In this document: positions 1 through 13,400 of the stretch, piece after piece | How positions within the stretch are numbered: position 1 is the first letter of the stretch | Layout: the number at the start of each line of letters is the position of its first letter | NCBI RefSeq assembly: GCF_964355755.1 | Contig: NC_092679.1 | Span: forward strand, 4,588,001-4,652,000 | Length of the DNA stretch: 64,000 nt | Origin: Antedon mediterranea | Taxonomy: Eukaryota > Echinodermata > Crinoidea > Comatulida > Antedonidae | Direction: 5' to 3' | Notes under the pieces: model-generated | Databases searched by the model: none | Told to the model about the DNA's origin: nothing | The model's input: only the letters and a program-made list of their open reading frames with translations | Program-made: the position numbers and the translations under genes

Positions 1-848
1 AGAATATGATGTATAGAAAATCAAGATTTATGGATGCTAGAAATGTACATATTATGAACAGCGTATATTTTGCATTACAACTTTAATTCACACGGCTCTA
101 AATCTTTATCTTTTAAAAGCTACATCAATATATTTTCATGAAAACACAGAAGCAACTAAACATATTAGCTTTTTTCTCATTTTAAGTACGTATCATATTA
201 TCATATTTTTTTCTCGTCTGAATTAAGAAATGCTATAAAGATGGTTTGGCGATTCCCAATAAACAGAATTTGATGGCCTAAAGTAAGCAAGTCTAAATTC
301 CCTAAGGCTATTGTCCAATTATCTATTTTACTGAAACAGAACTAGAGAACTATTACACCGAGTCTAGCCCTACTGTCATCAAATTAGCAAACTTTAAACT
401 GTATCAGCGAGAAGATTAAGTAAAAATAATTGGGTGTAGATGTCAAAATACAGTATGAATTTTACTTTGCAAAAAGGGTTAAAGAAAAAAATCTGCCTCA
501 GGTTTGTGATGTCTGTAGCTTGTGCCATCATGTCTGTTTCTGTAGGCAGACCCATTAATCTTATTACCTCATCTTTCGAATGAGATGTTTGGCTGTTGGT
601 CCTGATTGCATAAATTCACGTAAAACATTAAGATGTTTTATACAAATTATCTAAAAACAAAAACTAAAAAATTCACCCAGACAGATGGTCTATTATTTTC
701 AAACATTAGCAGGGATTCGTTTAGAGAAGGTAGACTGTAATTTAACAGACTGACAGACCGCAACGGTTATGTTACACGGACGGAATATATGTTGCACTAG
801 TCGTCTTCATTTACCATTCCAAAACCAATCGATCAATAATCTTTTATT

Positions 849-1055
849 TCTAAATGTTTAAAAAGGGTAAATATAAATATGTATGTTCTGAACATTTTGA
901 CACCAATATCAACACTCTGTGATTTGCAGTTACGTAGATATATAAACATCTTGCCATATATGTCAAAGGTCACAAAATGGAATTTCCGGTCATGTTTCAA
1001 CAAAATGTTCAAAAAGTGTAAATATAAACATATATATTTTGAACAATTTGACACC
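849..1055. repeat. Local direct duplication, about 57 bp, two copies
   Basis: Positions 849-905 and 999-1055 are diverged copies, both running from an AATGTT(T/C)AAAAAG core through a TAAATATAAA stretch to TTTGACACCA. The spacing is 150 bp. It explains the two similar short open frames in this place. Confidence 0.6.
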
Positions 1056-1497
1056 AAATACAGCTGTCTACTACAAGCGGTTACCGATTTTCAAAAATTG
1101 GCGGCCATCTTCTTTAACGTCAAATTTTGAACCTTTGCGGTAGTCCGATTTTGGTAAACTTTTGATATATGTTTTTTGAGACCATTTTTTATTGTAATTC
1201 ATCAAAAAACATTTTCTTGCAATTTTTTTGGGGTAATTAAACAGTTTGACTCGACTATTCAGCTTAACACCATAGAAAACACAAACAATACAAAAGAAAA
1301 CAAAAGCATCAGCAAAATTCAAAAACTTAAAACACTCTCAGTATCATCATCTGTGTAGAATAAAATACAAAAATCTTTTATAGCATAAAAAACCATATAA
1401 AGATACTAACAATTTGACATATACAAAAGCATCAGAAAAAGTATTAAAAACATTATACTCTCAATATAATCATCCATGTGGAATATAGCTCTGAGCC

Positions 1498-1576
1498 TTT
1501 TAAAGATGACTGGACAACAGTATTGACCAATTTGTTCTTTTAAACATGACTGGACAACAGTATTGACCAATTTGTT
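1498..1576. repeat. Tandem duplication, about 39 bp x 2
   Basis: Two adjacent, nearly identical units contain GACTGGACAACAGTATTGAC followed by CAATTTGTT. The near identity suggests a recent duplication. No coding role is seen. Confidence 0.75.
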
Positions 1577-2120
1577 ACTACTCTGTTCCATTCTACACAT
1601 GAAACCATAGCATGTTTTCCTGTAGTATTTTTATTTTATTAACAAAGCCAGGACTGTTTAAAGCACCTGATTGGTCCTAACATTGATCAAGGGCATTCTT
1701 TCGTCCAGTGCCCACCTTGACCAAAGGAAAGGCATAAGCCAATACGTCTGAGGCCCCAGCTCCATATAAAGCACCCGATATTCCCAGATGGTCTCCATTC
1801 CAAGCTCTAACCAGGCCCAACATTGTTTAACTTCGGTGATCTGACGAGAACTAGTGTTTCAACATGATAAAGTCGTATTCATAAACAGAGTTCCTTGTGA
1901 AAAACATCTGTGCCGAGATAAACCTAGTAAAAAATGAAGGCTCACTAATATCTTGTTAGAACAGTGTGGTAAGAAAAAAAGTGGACGAGCTAATACATAC
2001 TGTCTCCTTTTGGAGGGACACCACTTTCCTGTGAATTTATAAAGGAGCAACAAAAATGATGTTTTACCACCTGGCCATAAAAAGAACATGTAATTCTCCA
2101 CGAACATAATACTGTATTTT

Positions 2121-2264
2121 AAGCTCCGTCTACACTATCAAACTAGTTTGACAAAAAAAGTGTGATGTGCCCAAATATGGTAGTGATATTCCCACTTTAA
2201 AGACATCATGTCCATATATGGGCACATCACATCACATAAAGTTTGATAGTGTAGACAGACTTTA
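2121..2264. mobile_element. Palindromic MITE, family A copy 1
   Basis: The copy is a near-palindrome. Its left end reads TCTACACTATCAAACTAG and its right end reads GTTTGATAGTGTAGACAGAC, with an internal CCAAATATGG core. It holds no open frame. TTTTAA-like strings flank both ends, which may be a TTAA-type target, but this is not consistent across copies. Further copies lie at 2622, 11039, 21400, 34710 and, in part, 56531. Confidence 0.85.
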
Positions 2265-2621
2265 ATGATACTGTGCTGCATTTTAGAAAATATCTGTGTA
2301 TATGTTTATCCACTATCATCACATCAATTAAAAGCTGATTATTTTTACCAGTTTTTAATCTAAAATTCCCATTTCCATGAACACGTTTTAAGTGGTAATA
2401 AAAAAATATCTTTAAGTGGATGCTTAACATTTACTTTATAGCCAAGGAAATCGGAAAAAAAAACCTCATCGATTATATATACTGTACATAATTAGAAAAT
2501 AAGATAATATTAACTAAACTTGATAGGAAAAATATAAAGAAATATTGTAAATAAAACTGAAAATATGAAGAAGTTCATTTAGTAACTATTCATATAAATT
2601 TACAGGCATAGGAAAACTCCA

Positions 2622-2772
2622 AAGCTCTGTCTACACTATCAAACTTTATGTGACAAAAAAAATGATGTGCCTATACCATGATAAAGTCATATCGTATCAT
2701 ATTTGTGCATATCACTACCAATATAGTCCCATTTTTTTGTCACATAAAGTTTCGATAGTGTAGACAAAGCTT
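2622..2772. mobile_element. Palindromic MITE, family A copy 2
   Basis: It starts AGCTCTGTCTACACTATC and ends GATAGTGTAGACAAAGCTT, so the ends are inverted repeats of about 25 bp or more. The interior has CCATG, CATATC and CATATTTGTGCA segments like those of the other copies. It lies only 358 bp from copy 1. Confidence 0.85.
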
Positions 2773-2789
2773 AAAAGAATCTCTATTAA

Positions 2790-3390
2790 AAGAACATCTT
2801 TGGGACCTAACAAAGTGTCCCTCAAATAGGAGTGTCCTCTGTATAAAGATGTCCGAATGCAGAGATTCTAGTGTATGGAACTAATTATGAACCAAAGTGT
2901 ACCTCTAATAGGAGTGTCCTCTGTATAAAGATGTCCGAATGCAGAGATTCTACTGTATGGAACTAATTATGAACCAAAGTGTCCCTCTAATAGGAGTGTC
3001 CTCTGTATAAAGATGTCCCAATGCAGAGATTCTAGTGTATGGAACTAATTATGAACCAAAGTGTCCCTCTAATAGGAGTGTCCTCTGTATAAAGATGTCC
3101 CAATGCAGAGATTCTACTGTATGGAACTAATTATGAACCAAAGTGTCCCTCTAATAGGAGTGTCCTCTGTATAAAGATGTCCCAAAGCAGAGATTCTAAT
3201 GTACAGTATGGAACTAATTATGAACCAAAGTGTCCCTCTAATAGGAGTGTCCTCTGTATAAAGATGTCCGAATGCAGAGATTCTACTGTATGGAACTAAT
3301 TATGAACCAAAGTGTCCCTCTAATAGGAGTGTCCTCTGTATAAAGATGTCCCAATGCAGACATTCTACTGTATGGAACTAATTATGAATG
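2790..3390. repeat. Minisatellite, about 83-bp unit, about 7 copies
   Basis: Head-to-tail units contain AAGTGTCCCTCTAATAGGAG, then TGTCCTCTGTATAAAGATGT, and end in GGAACTAATTATGAACCA. Copies differ by a few substitutions (CCGAATG or CCCAATG; TCTAGTG or TCTACTG). The GTGTCCC-TAATAGG motif recurs in the arrays near 27,240, 33,520 and 56,340. Confidence 0.95.
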
Positions 3391-4714
3391 AAACGCATAG
3401 AAATATACGATCAATCTTATACTATGCATTATTATAAAAAAGCTACGAAAAAGTATTGAACCAGAAATCTTCTGCTTTAATATATATATGTAAATTCATA
3501 TCTATACATTTTGATTCATATTTAATACAGGTTTGGTAATCAATATGTTTGCTTGTACCATCATATGATCATGCTTTATTCATTGACGTGTAGAACTCTC
3601 TTTTCGGTTTAATCTAATATCCTACAGTATATATTTAATTTATCAGCCCCTTTTATGCATTTTTTAATTGCCATTTTACAATAAACATCATCAGTATCAT
3701 TATTATGATATTTTCAAAGAAAATACAAATATACTACAATGAATAAAACTAATTTTAATATTACCGTAATAATTAACATTCTTGGAAATTTGTCTCGCAG
3801 AAAATATTTTGATACAAGTACTTTCGAACGCAAGTCATAACTAGGTAATAATATTATTTTATTTCCGAGAAAGATTAATAAGAATTTGCTTTACTATTTG
3901 AATTGTTGTTACTCATTACAAAAATGTGTACTATCGATATAAAATTCCGCGGAAACTTTTGATTTCTTATACAGTATAATGAATTCATGTTTTGAAGCAA
4001 TGTATTGAATTATACAAAAATATTTAATACAAAAATGTAAATTACAGACTTTATATAACAGTATTATCATAGATATGAATTTTGAGCATAATTTTTTACA
4101 TAAGCATTTCTTGGCATATATATTTTCAATGAATTATCAAAGCTAGGCTAAATTTACATCGTATGCCTCAGGATAAGATAATACATTAAAACACTGTCCA
4201 AACTCATTTACGCAAACCAATCAGAAACTTGAACAAATCCTAGAATCTGATGAAGTATATATGGTATGTAAACCTCGGTTTGTTAGTAATAATCTAGCTA
4301 TTTCAAACATGCATTATTTCTATTAATATGAATTGTAAATAATGATAAATTAGGAATACAATTATGAAATGCTTTTAAAGTGTGATGCTCAGTCTCTCTT
4401 TAATATAACGGTACTGTTGAAATGAATGTACACTAGAAGTCATGTGATCATAAAGACACGAGAAAAAATGATATTAAAACCGGCCTCATCTTTTGAGATG
4501 TCGGAATGTGAGATCACTGAACTCAGACCCTAACACACTCCTAAGATTTATTTATTTTACATTTTCAACATTTATCTCTAATATTACATAAGGTAAGTTA
4601 GTTTATACGATATATATAAAAAATTCCCATTCCGATTTTCTGCATTTGGTAAACTTCTACACACCAAGATACAAACAGCTTACCTACAGAACCCCTGAAT
4701 GTGATGAGGAGTGC
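3391..4714. other. Non-coding AT-rich stretch, nothing recognised
   Basis: No exon, RNA gene or structured repeat stood out on either strand. Confidence 0.5.
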
Positions 4715-5245
4715 AAATTGTAGCACACCTGCAATACCATTTAAACCCCAGGAAGGTCTCCACCTCCCCCGTCTCCTAGAGCAATTTGTAGCACAACTAC
4801 AATACCATTTAAACCCCAGGAAGGTCTCCACCTCCCCCATCTTCTAGAGCAATTTGTAGCACAACTGCAATACCATTTAAACCCTAGGAGGGCCTCCACC
4901 TCCCGTCTCCTAAAGCAATTTGTAGCACAACTGCAATACCATACCCCAAGAAGGTCTCCACCTCCCCCATCTTCTAGAGCAATTTGTAGCACAAACTGCA
5001 ATACCATTTAAACCCCAGGAAGGTCTCCCCCTCCCGTCTCCTAGAGCAATTTGTAGCACAACTGCAATACCATTTAAACCCTAGGAGGGCCTCGACCACC
5101 TCCCGTCTCCTAAAGCAATTTGTAGCACAACTGCAATCATTTAAACCCCAGGAAGGTCTCCACCTCCCGTCTCCCAGAGCAATTTGTAGCTCAACTACAA
5201 TACCATTTAAACCCCAGGATGGCCTCCACCTCCCGTTTCCTAGCA
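4715..5245. repeat. Minisatellite, about 60-66-bp unit, about 8-9 copies
   Basis: The unit contains AGCAATTTGTAGCACAACTG, CAATACCATTTAAACCCCAG and GAAGGTCTCCACCTCCC. Small indels change the unit length, so open frames on the minus strand hop between frames and repeat the same peptide pattern. That is the signature of a repeat rather than a gene. Confidence 0.95.
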
Positions 5246-5571
5246 AGGTCCTAAGCCAAACACACTTCAGCCATTTTATTAAGTCGTTCACACCATTTTA
5301 AATCTTGGTAACTATGCCGACCAGAAGCGGCAAATTGTTCTTTATCCCTCTTCAGTTGATAGGATGAAATTAAACCATTTAAGATAATTATTGAATCACT
5401 TTAAGTTTAATTCACGTCAGAACCGCTGACTCTTCACACGTCAAGGTCTAAATTTGAATTTTAATCAACTGTTTTATTTTGCACAAAATAATTATAAAAT
5501 TTAACAGTGTGTAGCCGCCTTCAACCTAACACTACTGTTTGTGTTGATTTTTATTTCAAACATCTTAAAAA

Positions 5572-5645
5572 AGGGTAACCCTTCCAGTTTAGCTCAGTGG
5601 GTTAACTGGTATTCAGAGGCCCTCTAGAATCATAGACAGTGTTTA
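5572..5645 (-). mobile_element. SINE fragment (3-prime part)
   Basis: On the minus strand it reads TAGAGGGCCTCTGAATACC, then CTGGAAGGGTTACCC. The same order of motifs occurs on the plus strand at 16,668-16,750, so this is a dispersed element. A tRNA A-box-like string (TAGCTCAGTGG) on the plus strand is incidental to that reading. Confidence 0.55.
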
Positions 5646-6799
5646 TATACATATAAAATTATCTTCTACCATTTTAATAAACTGGTTGGAATCTTGATGG
5701 TAACACCTGCTTCAGGAGAACGCTGTCTGGTTAAGACATTTTCTAGAGAGTAGAAAACATTCATGCAAAATTCATAATAATATGCACAATATTAATGGTA
5801 TAATATAAAGGATCGTGAATTCAGTTTTAATTCATTTCAAATGAATAATTTTGGCTAGACAGTTTTACGCTTGATAAAAAAAAGGAGGCTGATGTAGAAA
5901 TCCTTCATCATAGTTCTTTAATAATTGATAATGATTCTTTATAATTCATTCATTAATAATTGCTTTAGAACATAGTATGATATTCAACAAAAACAATAGA
6001 CTTACTGCAGCCATGTAATATATTTCATTAATATTTAATAGTTATAACACAGCAATCACTGACATTATAGGTTACATTTGCATCATATGCCATTCATTAT
6101 TAAGTCTATTCCATGGTAAATTTCTTTATTTAATGATTCTATTTAACAGGTTCTATTATACACAGCAACTTATTAGAATATTGTGCAAAGCGAACTTGCA
6201 TGTTAGAAAAAACCTGCAAGGTGTGCTGTCTATAACTTTGTACTTTGCGGCAAAAATCGAAGCACTGACACTCTCACGCAATGATAAGCAGGTTTAGTAT
6301 ATTTCGCCAGACATTTTATAGTGCATTAACATAGCAAGTTTCAAGGTTAGGACTATATCTTAATACATTACGTTGTGTGGGATGAATATCTACGATGTTG
6401 AATATAAACTACAATTATAACATAGTTATGAATAAGTAAAATAGGAAACCTTTGACCTATATTTAATCGTATGAGTGGGCGTAATAGACAGATCAATGGA
6501 TGAAATATCATCCCGTCAAAGAGTTTTAGGCTGAAAACATGACGTTGATAATGTATTATAGATATTCTGATATTGGTGTTACGCAAGGCATTACTTAATG
6601 TAAATGATTATACTATTATTATACCCATATACCCATTAGAACATTCGTCGTCTCCTACAATTTCTATAATAAAGGCCATGTTTATTGATAATGAGAGATT
6701 ATTTTAAAAACACTAGCGAAGTGTGGTTGGTATTAAAAAGCGTGTGGCAAAACCTGTACAAACAGTAGTAAGTTTACATATGAATGAAGATAGAAAATT
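5646..6799. other. Non-coding stretch, nothing recognised
   Basis: AT-rich sequence without a supported exon or repeat array on either strand. Confidence 0.5.
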
Positions 6800-7490
6800 A
6801 TGTTATAATAAAGATGGTGATGACATGGTTTTTGTGGTGAGAAAGATGATGATATCATATGATTATATCATTTTTTTTATGAGATGGTGATGATATAATC
6901 ATGATATAATGAGGATGATATCACATTTGTTGATGAGATGGTAATAACATTGTGGTGAAAAAGATGATATGAAAAGGAATATATCATTTTTTTTATGAGT
7001 TGGTGATGTCATAATGATGACGAGAATGATATCACATTTGTTGATGGAATGATGATGACATGATGGTGGTGAAAAAGATGATATGATGAGGATTATATCA
7101 CTTTTTTATGAGATGGTGATGATAATCATGATATAATGAGGATGAAATCACATTTGTTGATGAGACTGTGGTAAAAAAGATGATAGGAAAAGGAATACAG
7201 TATATCACTTTGCTATGACTTGGTGATGATATAATCATGATGAGGATATCACTTGAATCTATCATTTGAAGATTAATGATAATAATTAAATCTATTTTAC
7301 AGTTGGTGATGATACATTGATGATGAGAATGTTATTACATTTTTTGATGAGATGGTGATGACATGATGGTGGTAGTAAAAAAGATGATATGAAAAAGATT
7401 ATATCACTTTTTTATGAGTTGATGATGATATAATAATATGAATGATATCAAATTTGTTGATAAGATAGTGATGATATATATTTATTCCCT
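6800..7490. repeat. Degenerate tandem array rich in GATGATAT/TGGTGATG
   Basis: Blocks of roughly 100-130 bp recur with the motifs GAGATGGTGATGA, TATAATCATGATATAATGAG, ATCACATTTGTTGATGAGA and AAAAAGATGATATGA. About five diverged copies are visible. No open frame persists through it. Confidence 0.8.
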
Positions 7491-8809
7491 TTGGAAACAC
7501 ATGGCTCACAAGCCTAACTTTACTAGTGTTTATTAGCCATGCAAATCTATAATGAATTGTATTTTTCAATAATCTTCCTTTGGATTTATAGTGTCTAACA
7601 TAACATATTTATATTAAAATTGTGTTTCAGTTTTTATTAGAAGAATTACAAGAAAGACATAACACTATAAAGCTGTAATTCAATTTTAAAACAAACTATA
7701 TACATTATATCTATTTAATAATATAATAATTGATATTACTTTTTACACTAAAAGAATTTATGATCAAATAGCAAAATATCCATACTGCAATCTAACAATT
7801 TCGATTTGCATTGCAAAAAATGAATAATTTAGACGAATAAGATTTGATACACTAGCGATTCGATATGCATGATAAAAAACATATCCCCAAGTGGTTTGTT
7901 AGGCTACATGTATGCTATGAATTTTGGAAACACGAATATTAAGAATTTGCTGATTCAAATCGAAGTTCAAAACAGTATAAAGAATAGTATTACATATTTC
8001 ATATTTAACTGGATGCAGATATTACGTATACAATTTCTTTAGAGAAAAGGGTAAAAATATAAAATTACTGTTCAGTTTTAAAAGTATAAGAAATAGTATT
8101 ACACATTAAACTGAACACAGATTTTGTAGATATATAAAAAGGTACACAATAATAAATGTGTAAAAATGAAATATCATTTATAATTAACACACTAACAAAT
8201 ACTATAGTTATAGATCAATAAAAAATAAAGTAAAATGAAAATTCTTCAACTTTTAGCAGATTTTATGTATTATGTTTGTTTTTTTGCTGTATTTTAACAA
8301 CAGTTAATTGTGATACTTTTGCGAAATATTCCTGTTCAACCTTTTACGTTATGTTGTAAGATTATAAATCAGTAAGTATAGTCTAATTCTATACATAACA
8401 GAACTTTTTTCAAAAATGTGTTGCAAGCCAGAGTAGAAAATACAAATCATTTCAACTGTTTATGAGATTGTTATTAAATGTTTAAATTTACTCCAATTCA
8501 TTTGCCAGACAATTACAGAAATGTATGTATGTTTAATAAAAGAGTAAAACGAAAGGCTTTATTTTTTGTTGTGTATCATTTTAACATTAGACCTTTGGTA
8601 GACATACAGGAGACTTTGGACTTTGTCCATTATTAATAAGACATTTTGAAAATTATTCTTCAAAGATAAATCATTTGAAAATTATGTCTGTATTTACTAA
8701 AAAAAAGAGACACATAATACAAGGTTTGAAAAAATGGAAACACAAATTGTACACATGATGAAAATAGTCGCAAGAAATGACTGTTATTACTGAGGTCAAG
8801 GTTAGGCCC
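7491..8809. other. Non-coding AT-rich stretch, nothing recognised
   Basis: No supported exon, RNA gene or array was seen. Confidence 0.5.
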
Positions 8810-9470
8810 TGTCTGAACTAAGCACTGGATTAACATAAGCCATATGTAAGGTCGTATTACAGTACTCCCTGACTAAACTAATCAGTGGATTATTAACATG
8901 ACATGAGCCACTTGCTTCACTATTAAGATCTTATCCGGACTAAACCTGAGACAACAATTCAAACATGGCATTCACATACAAGTACTGTAGCTACCAGACT
9001 CTGTGAATGGATGTATGCATGGATTAACATGAGCCACTTGTTATGCTACTGATAAGGTCTTTATTTAGACCTACCCTACATAAAAACTGGATTAACATAA
9101 GCCACTTGCTACATGCTACTTATAAGGTCTTATTGGGTCCTGTCTAAACTAATCACATGATTAGCATAAGCCAGCTTGTTTTAAAATGCTTAAAAAGTTT
9201 TATTGAATGCTTATAAGATATCAGTCTCACTAGCTTAACATAAGCCACTTACTGATCTATATATGAACCTGCATACAAACTAAGCACTGGATTAATATTT
9301 AAGCTACTTGTTACATGCAACTTTAAGGTATTATTGGGTGCTGTTTAAATTCATCACTTGATTAATATAAGTCACTTGCTAAGGTTTTGGTGGGTCTAAA
9401 CTAATATCTGGATTAACAAAAGCTACTTTCTATGCTATATTTTTATAAGGTTCTGTCTGAACAAAAGTAC
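8810..9470. repeat. Degenerate tandem array, about 90-110-bp unit
   Basis: About seven diverged units share CTAAACTAATCACTGGATTA, ACATAAGCCACTTGCTA and TATAAGGTCTTATTGGG. The high divergence points to an old array. Confidence 0.8.
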
Positions 9471-10294
9471 TAGAAGAATGTTGAAGTAAAGAAGCAATGA
9501 TGTGTATTGTCTGAACTGACTTGGGCTGATAATTTTAGCAATTTTTTCCACGTTGTAGATTTCGTTATCTTATTATTTCATATTAGTTATTTTCAGCATT
9601 TTAGAGTTTCCAAAAACGAAAAAATAATGCTTATCAGATATGACAGGAAGATGTACATATTTCATTCTGTAGTATAGCTTAAGGCATATTGCTAAAAGAC
9701 AGCTAACAGGTGATAATATGCTATTCATCTGAAGATTTTTACAATGAAAAATGTACAATTTACATATAACAGCAACGGCCTCACATTAAACATAAACACT
9801 GTTTACATCGTAGTATAGCATCCTGTCTAATATTAATTGATCTAAAACTAATTTAGTCAATAATTTATATACCATTCGCAATGTGAAATATTATACAATA
9901 TTGGTTTTTAATCTGTAGCTTTTAAACACAATTCACTTCAGACAACTGGGAAATGTCACACATGTCTAATGCATTGCTGTACTGTATAGCTTTCTATCGC
10001 GACAGAATCTTGTGGGAAATAATTATGAATAGAGATATTTCATATGCATGGGCGTCAGAAAGGTATTTTAAGGGGTAGGAGAAAGAGGTTTTTAAAATAA
10101 GAATTGTTGCCAATATAAATATTTTTATGAAAAATAGTTTTAAATAACCTGTGAACTATCTAAAGAATGTTCCTAATAAATAAGTATCATGTTTTTCACA
10201 AAAACTATGCAACCAATTTCTGAAAATTCATGGAAAAAAATATTTGAACAGAATGATTTTTTAATTAAGCTAAGAATTTACTTCAACGAAACTA
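9471..10294. other. Non-coding stretch, nothing recognised
   Basis: AT-rich, with no supported exon on either strand. Confidence 0.5.
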
Positions 10295-10570
10295 CACCAG
10301 CACTGCATTTCACTTTCACCAAGATATTTTCTATCACATCAAACAGCACTACTTTTCACTTTCTCCAAGATATTTTTTATCACATCAAACCATTTACTTA
10401 AACCAAACTACACCTACCTACTTATCACTAAATTTCTCCAAGATATTTTTTATCACATCATATCATTTACTTCAACCTACCTACTACACAATTTAATTCT
10501 ACACACTTTCCACTTTCTTCAAAATATTTTCTATCACATCAACCAAACTACACACCAGCACTACTTCTCT
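10295..10570. repeat. Degenerate tandem array, about 55-100-bp units
   Basis: Three to four diverged copies share CACTTTC(A/T)CCAAGATATTTT, then (C/T)TATCACATCA and an (A)CCAAACTACAC segment. The short open frame that overlaps it is made of this repeat. Confidence 0.7.
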
Positions 10571-11038
10571 CTTTCTCTTAAATGTCTTTCTAACATAGGA
10601 CAGTTTGCTTCATAATCAATTTTTTAACACCTCTAAGCTCTCAACGACGAAACGTCTAGAACGAGATGTGAAGAAGTCACTTTTAAGAGGCATGTATTCT
10701 CTGAAACGGTGTGAACATTCAATTTCTGCAATTAAATAAAATTCTAAACATCGATATGGTTGTTACTTTATTAGGTTATAAGGTTTCATTTAATCTTCAG
10801 GACATTGATTCTTATGCTTGGCTTGACAGCAATTGTGGCAGGAACAAGAGAAATCTTTCTTGCCTAGCTAAATACAGATTTTAAGATAATTATTATACTT
10901 GGTAACAAAATCATAAAATTCCAACATTGTGGTATATCATATCATATGCTGCCCAAGTCCAACCGAACCAACATTTTTGAAAACCTAGGATAGACTTTCT
11001 TTGGCCAATGAGAAATAAAAACCATTTCTAATCAACTT

Positions 11039-11201
11039 TAGCTATGTCTACACTATCAAACTACAGTAGTTTCACAACAAATTTGTAATGTGCCCAAATA
11101 TGGCAGTGATATACATAAATATGGTCGTAATATGACATCATCATGTCCATATATGGGCACATCACATGTCACATAAAGTTTGATATTGTAGACAAAGCTT
11201 T
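11039..11201. mobile_element. Palindromic MITE, family A copy 3
   Basis: The left end is ATGTCTACACTATCAAACT and the right end is GTTTGATATTGTAGACAAAG. The centre has CCAAATATGG and GTCCATATATGGGCACATC, as in the other copies. Confidence 0.85.
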
Positions 11202-13200
11202 AAACCTCTTCAATGAATGTTTTTATATAGTATTTTAAATTGCATACTCTACATTCAGTGAGTTTTCTATAGCACCATCTATCTTTATTTAAGATTTTGG
11301 CCCAGTAGTATTTAAAGAATCAATCATAAACCATTTTGAGTTGGCGAGTGGAAAGTTTACATGTAAGTAAACACTTATTATTCAATAGTTTCCTGAAATA
11401 CATGTTTGAGATTTTACTGCATGTTTCAAATACAGTGAAAAATTTCATACATGACCCTAATACATATAGTCACCAATATTTAAAGCATGCAGGTTTGGTT
11501 GGCGAAGATATTGGTATTAGTATTTCGCTGAATTTGTCATAGATACCTTTTGAATGTGTATCTAACCTTTTCGATAATGGATATGTTAGACCACAAGTCA
11601 ACAGGCAAAAACACAGATGGCTGCGATGTGGTGGACGACATGAAGACAAACTGACGAAGCCTTGATAAATATTAAAGGTAACTTTTCTTTTAAAATAAAA
11701 AAAAATGTTGATAAATAAATTAGAATTTCAACGATAACTTTATTTTGAATAGCACAGCAGCAGTACAAACAGTAGTGAGCGAGTCATAATATAAAACCAA
11801 ACAAAGTAAAAAATCACTAAAAAACAATATCAAAAGTACTACTTCTCTTGCTGTGTTTCTCTTTGTGTCGTTTTGGATTTTGCCCCTTTCTTTGTCAATT
11901 TTATGTGTTTTACTTTTAAATTTTATACAATTTAAAAAGTTATCATGTAAAAATCAATCACAATTCAGTTTTACTGTGAAGATTATTTGTAATAAATATA
12001 CCATTAAAAGGAAGAAAGAAATAAGGCATTAAAAGAACAAACCAAAACAAACAACAAGAAAACTGAAAAACTGTGGTATGTTCTGGATACTTTAAATTTG
12101 TAATAGTACAACAATGTTTTTAGTTCTGTTCAGTGAACTTGGAAGGCAAGACGGCATGAGATCTAGCTGGCTCTTGCAATTGACAAACAGCTGATAACTA
12201 TCAATGACGTGGCTACAATCCTGATATTAATTTTGATAGAAGCTAAAATTGTAATACGTCTGGATATGGATTCCTCGCATAGCAGGATTCCCAGATGTTA
12301 CAAGTGATGACCCATTTAAAATATTAATTGAAAAAAAGAGTTTATAAAAACATACTTTATACAGATGTTATGCAACTTTGACAAACAATTAGATAAAGCA
12401 TACTATGGATCAAAAATTTACCCTCTTCTGATTGGTCGTAAGAACTTTACATGACTAAAGAATTGTCCGTGTTTGACTTTCCATTGGAATACTATTTGTA
12501 CAATGACATCACTTTAGCAACACCTCTTTACAAACAGTAAACGTTTTTTTAAAATGACGTCAAAAACTTCCTCCAAGTTATAATCCAGCAATCTAGGTAT
12601 AAAGGTCAAGAGTCAGCTTCTGACAGTAATAAATACAAACAAAGAGTTGAAAGAGATCTAAAACAATTTTTTAAACATTTTAATTTAAAAAAATATTTTT
12701 TTCACTGAAGAAAAAAATGTTTGAATAAACTTTGACCTTTAGCATAATATTCCTTGTCATGTGATAGTACCCTAGTCAATTTGCTGCGTTTATTTTTCGT
12801 AAAACATATTACTTGCTTATGTATCAAAACTACATTTACATTGCTCAACTTTGTTATTCTAAGTTCACTAAACCACACATTGGCGTCATCTAAAAATTAC
12901 TTCAGACCACAGAAAATGAGGTTCGTTTCTGATGATGACGTCAAAGGACATGTACTTTTTATATTCAGGAGATATTTTCTATTTTCATTCAAGAATTAAA
13001 GGGATTCAAAGTATAATAAGTATAATATTAATTCAGGCTTATGCACATAATAATAATTCCAATCCTTGGCAGACTCCACTTACTTAGATGACATTTTGTT
13101 GGGTCCTAAAGGTTTCCCCTTAATAGGGATTTGTTTGTATTTTTATTAAACTGTGATTGTTATGATGTATGAATTTTGCATAACTTTTTTTTATATAATT
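11202..13200. other. Non-coding stretch, nothing recognised
   Basis: Two open frames of about 70-80 codons lie here (11,336-11,542 and 12,754-12,999), but neither has a recognisable motif, a clear splice context or non-random composition. I did not find the missing RAD51B C-terminal exon here. Confidence 0.45.
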
Positions 13201-13207
13201 GATTATA

Positions 13208-13265
13208 GTTAGGACATCTGCATATTAAGCAGAAGTCCGGGTTCGAGTCTCGGTTGGGGAGACTT
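13208..13265 (+). mobile_element. tRNA-derived SINE remnant
   Basis: GGTTCGAGTCTCGG is a good internal B-box of a polymerase III promoter. It follows AGTTAGGACATCTGCATATT, an A-box-like stretch, at tRNA-like spacing. The arms do not pair into a full cloverleaf, so a decayed SINE is more likely than a tRNA gene. Confidence 0.45.
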
Positions 13266-13374
13266 TTTCTCATTCTTACAGATTTCCTCATCTTTATCGT
13301 TTCAAATTAATTAATTAAATTTCAGTATATCACCAGGCGGTTTAGAATTAATGTTATGTGACTGATGTGTGTTT

Positions 13375-13400
13375 TTATATATATATATATATATATATAA
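13375..13400. repeat. (AT)n microsatellite
   Basis: An uninterrupted run of about 13 TA dinucleotides. Confidence 0.95.

Larger units (their letters stand above)
1..2114. other. AT-rich non-coding stretch
   Basis: No exon with recognisable protein similarity, paired splice sites or codon structure was found on either strand. Short open frames here are AT-rich chance frames. Two local duplications are listed separately. The stretch may be intronic to RAD51B, whose 3-prime exons are unaccounted for, but nothing seen here proves that. Confidence 0.5.

Noticed and set aside
4598-5291. Minus-strand frames with WRPSWGLNGIV-type repeats
   Set aside because: Frame-hopping translations of a roughly 63-bp minisatellite.
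5585-5640. A possible tRNA gene from TAGCTCAGTGG
   Set aside because: No B-box at the right distance and no cloverleaf. The sequence matches a SINE piece on the other strand.
12420-12450. A minus-strand TTNQ codon run, tested as the RAD51B LTNQ block
   Set aside because: It is followed by KRVNF and a stop, with no acceptor site or further similarity. The string is a repeat-like chance match.
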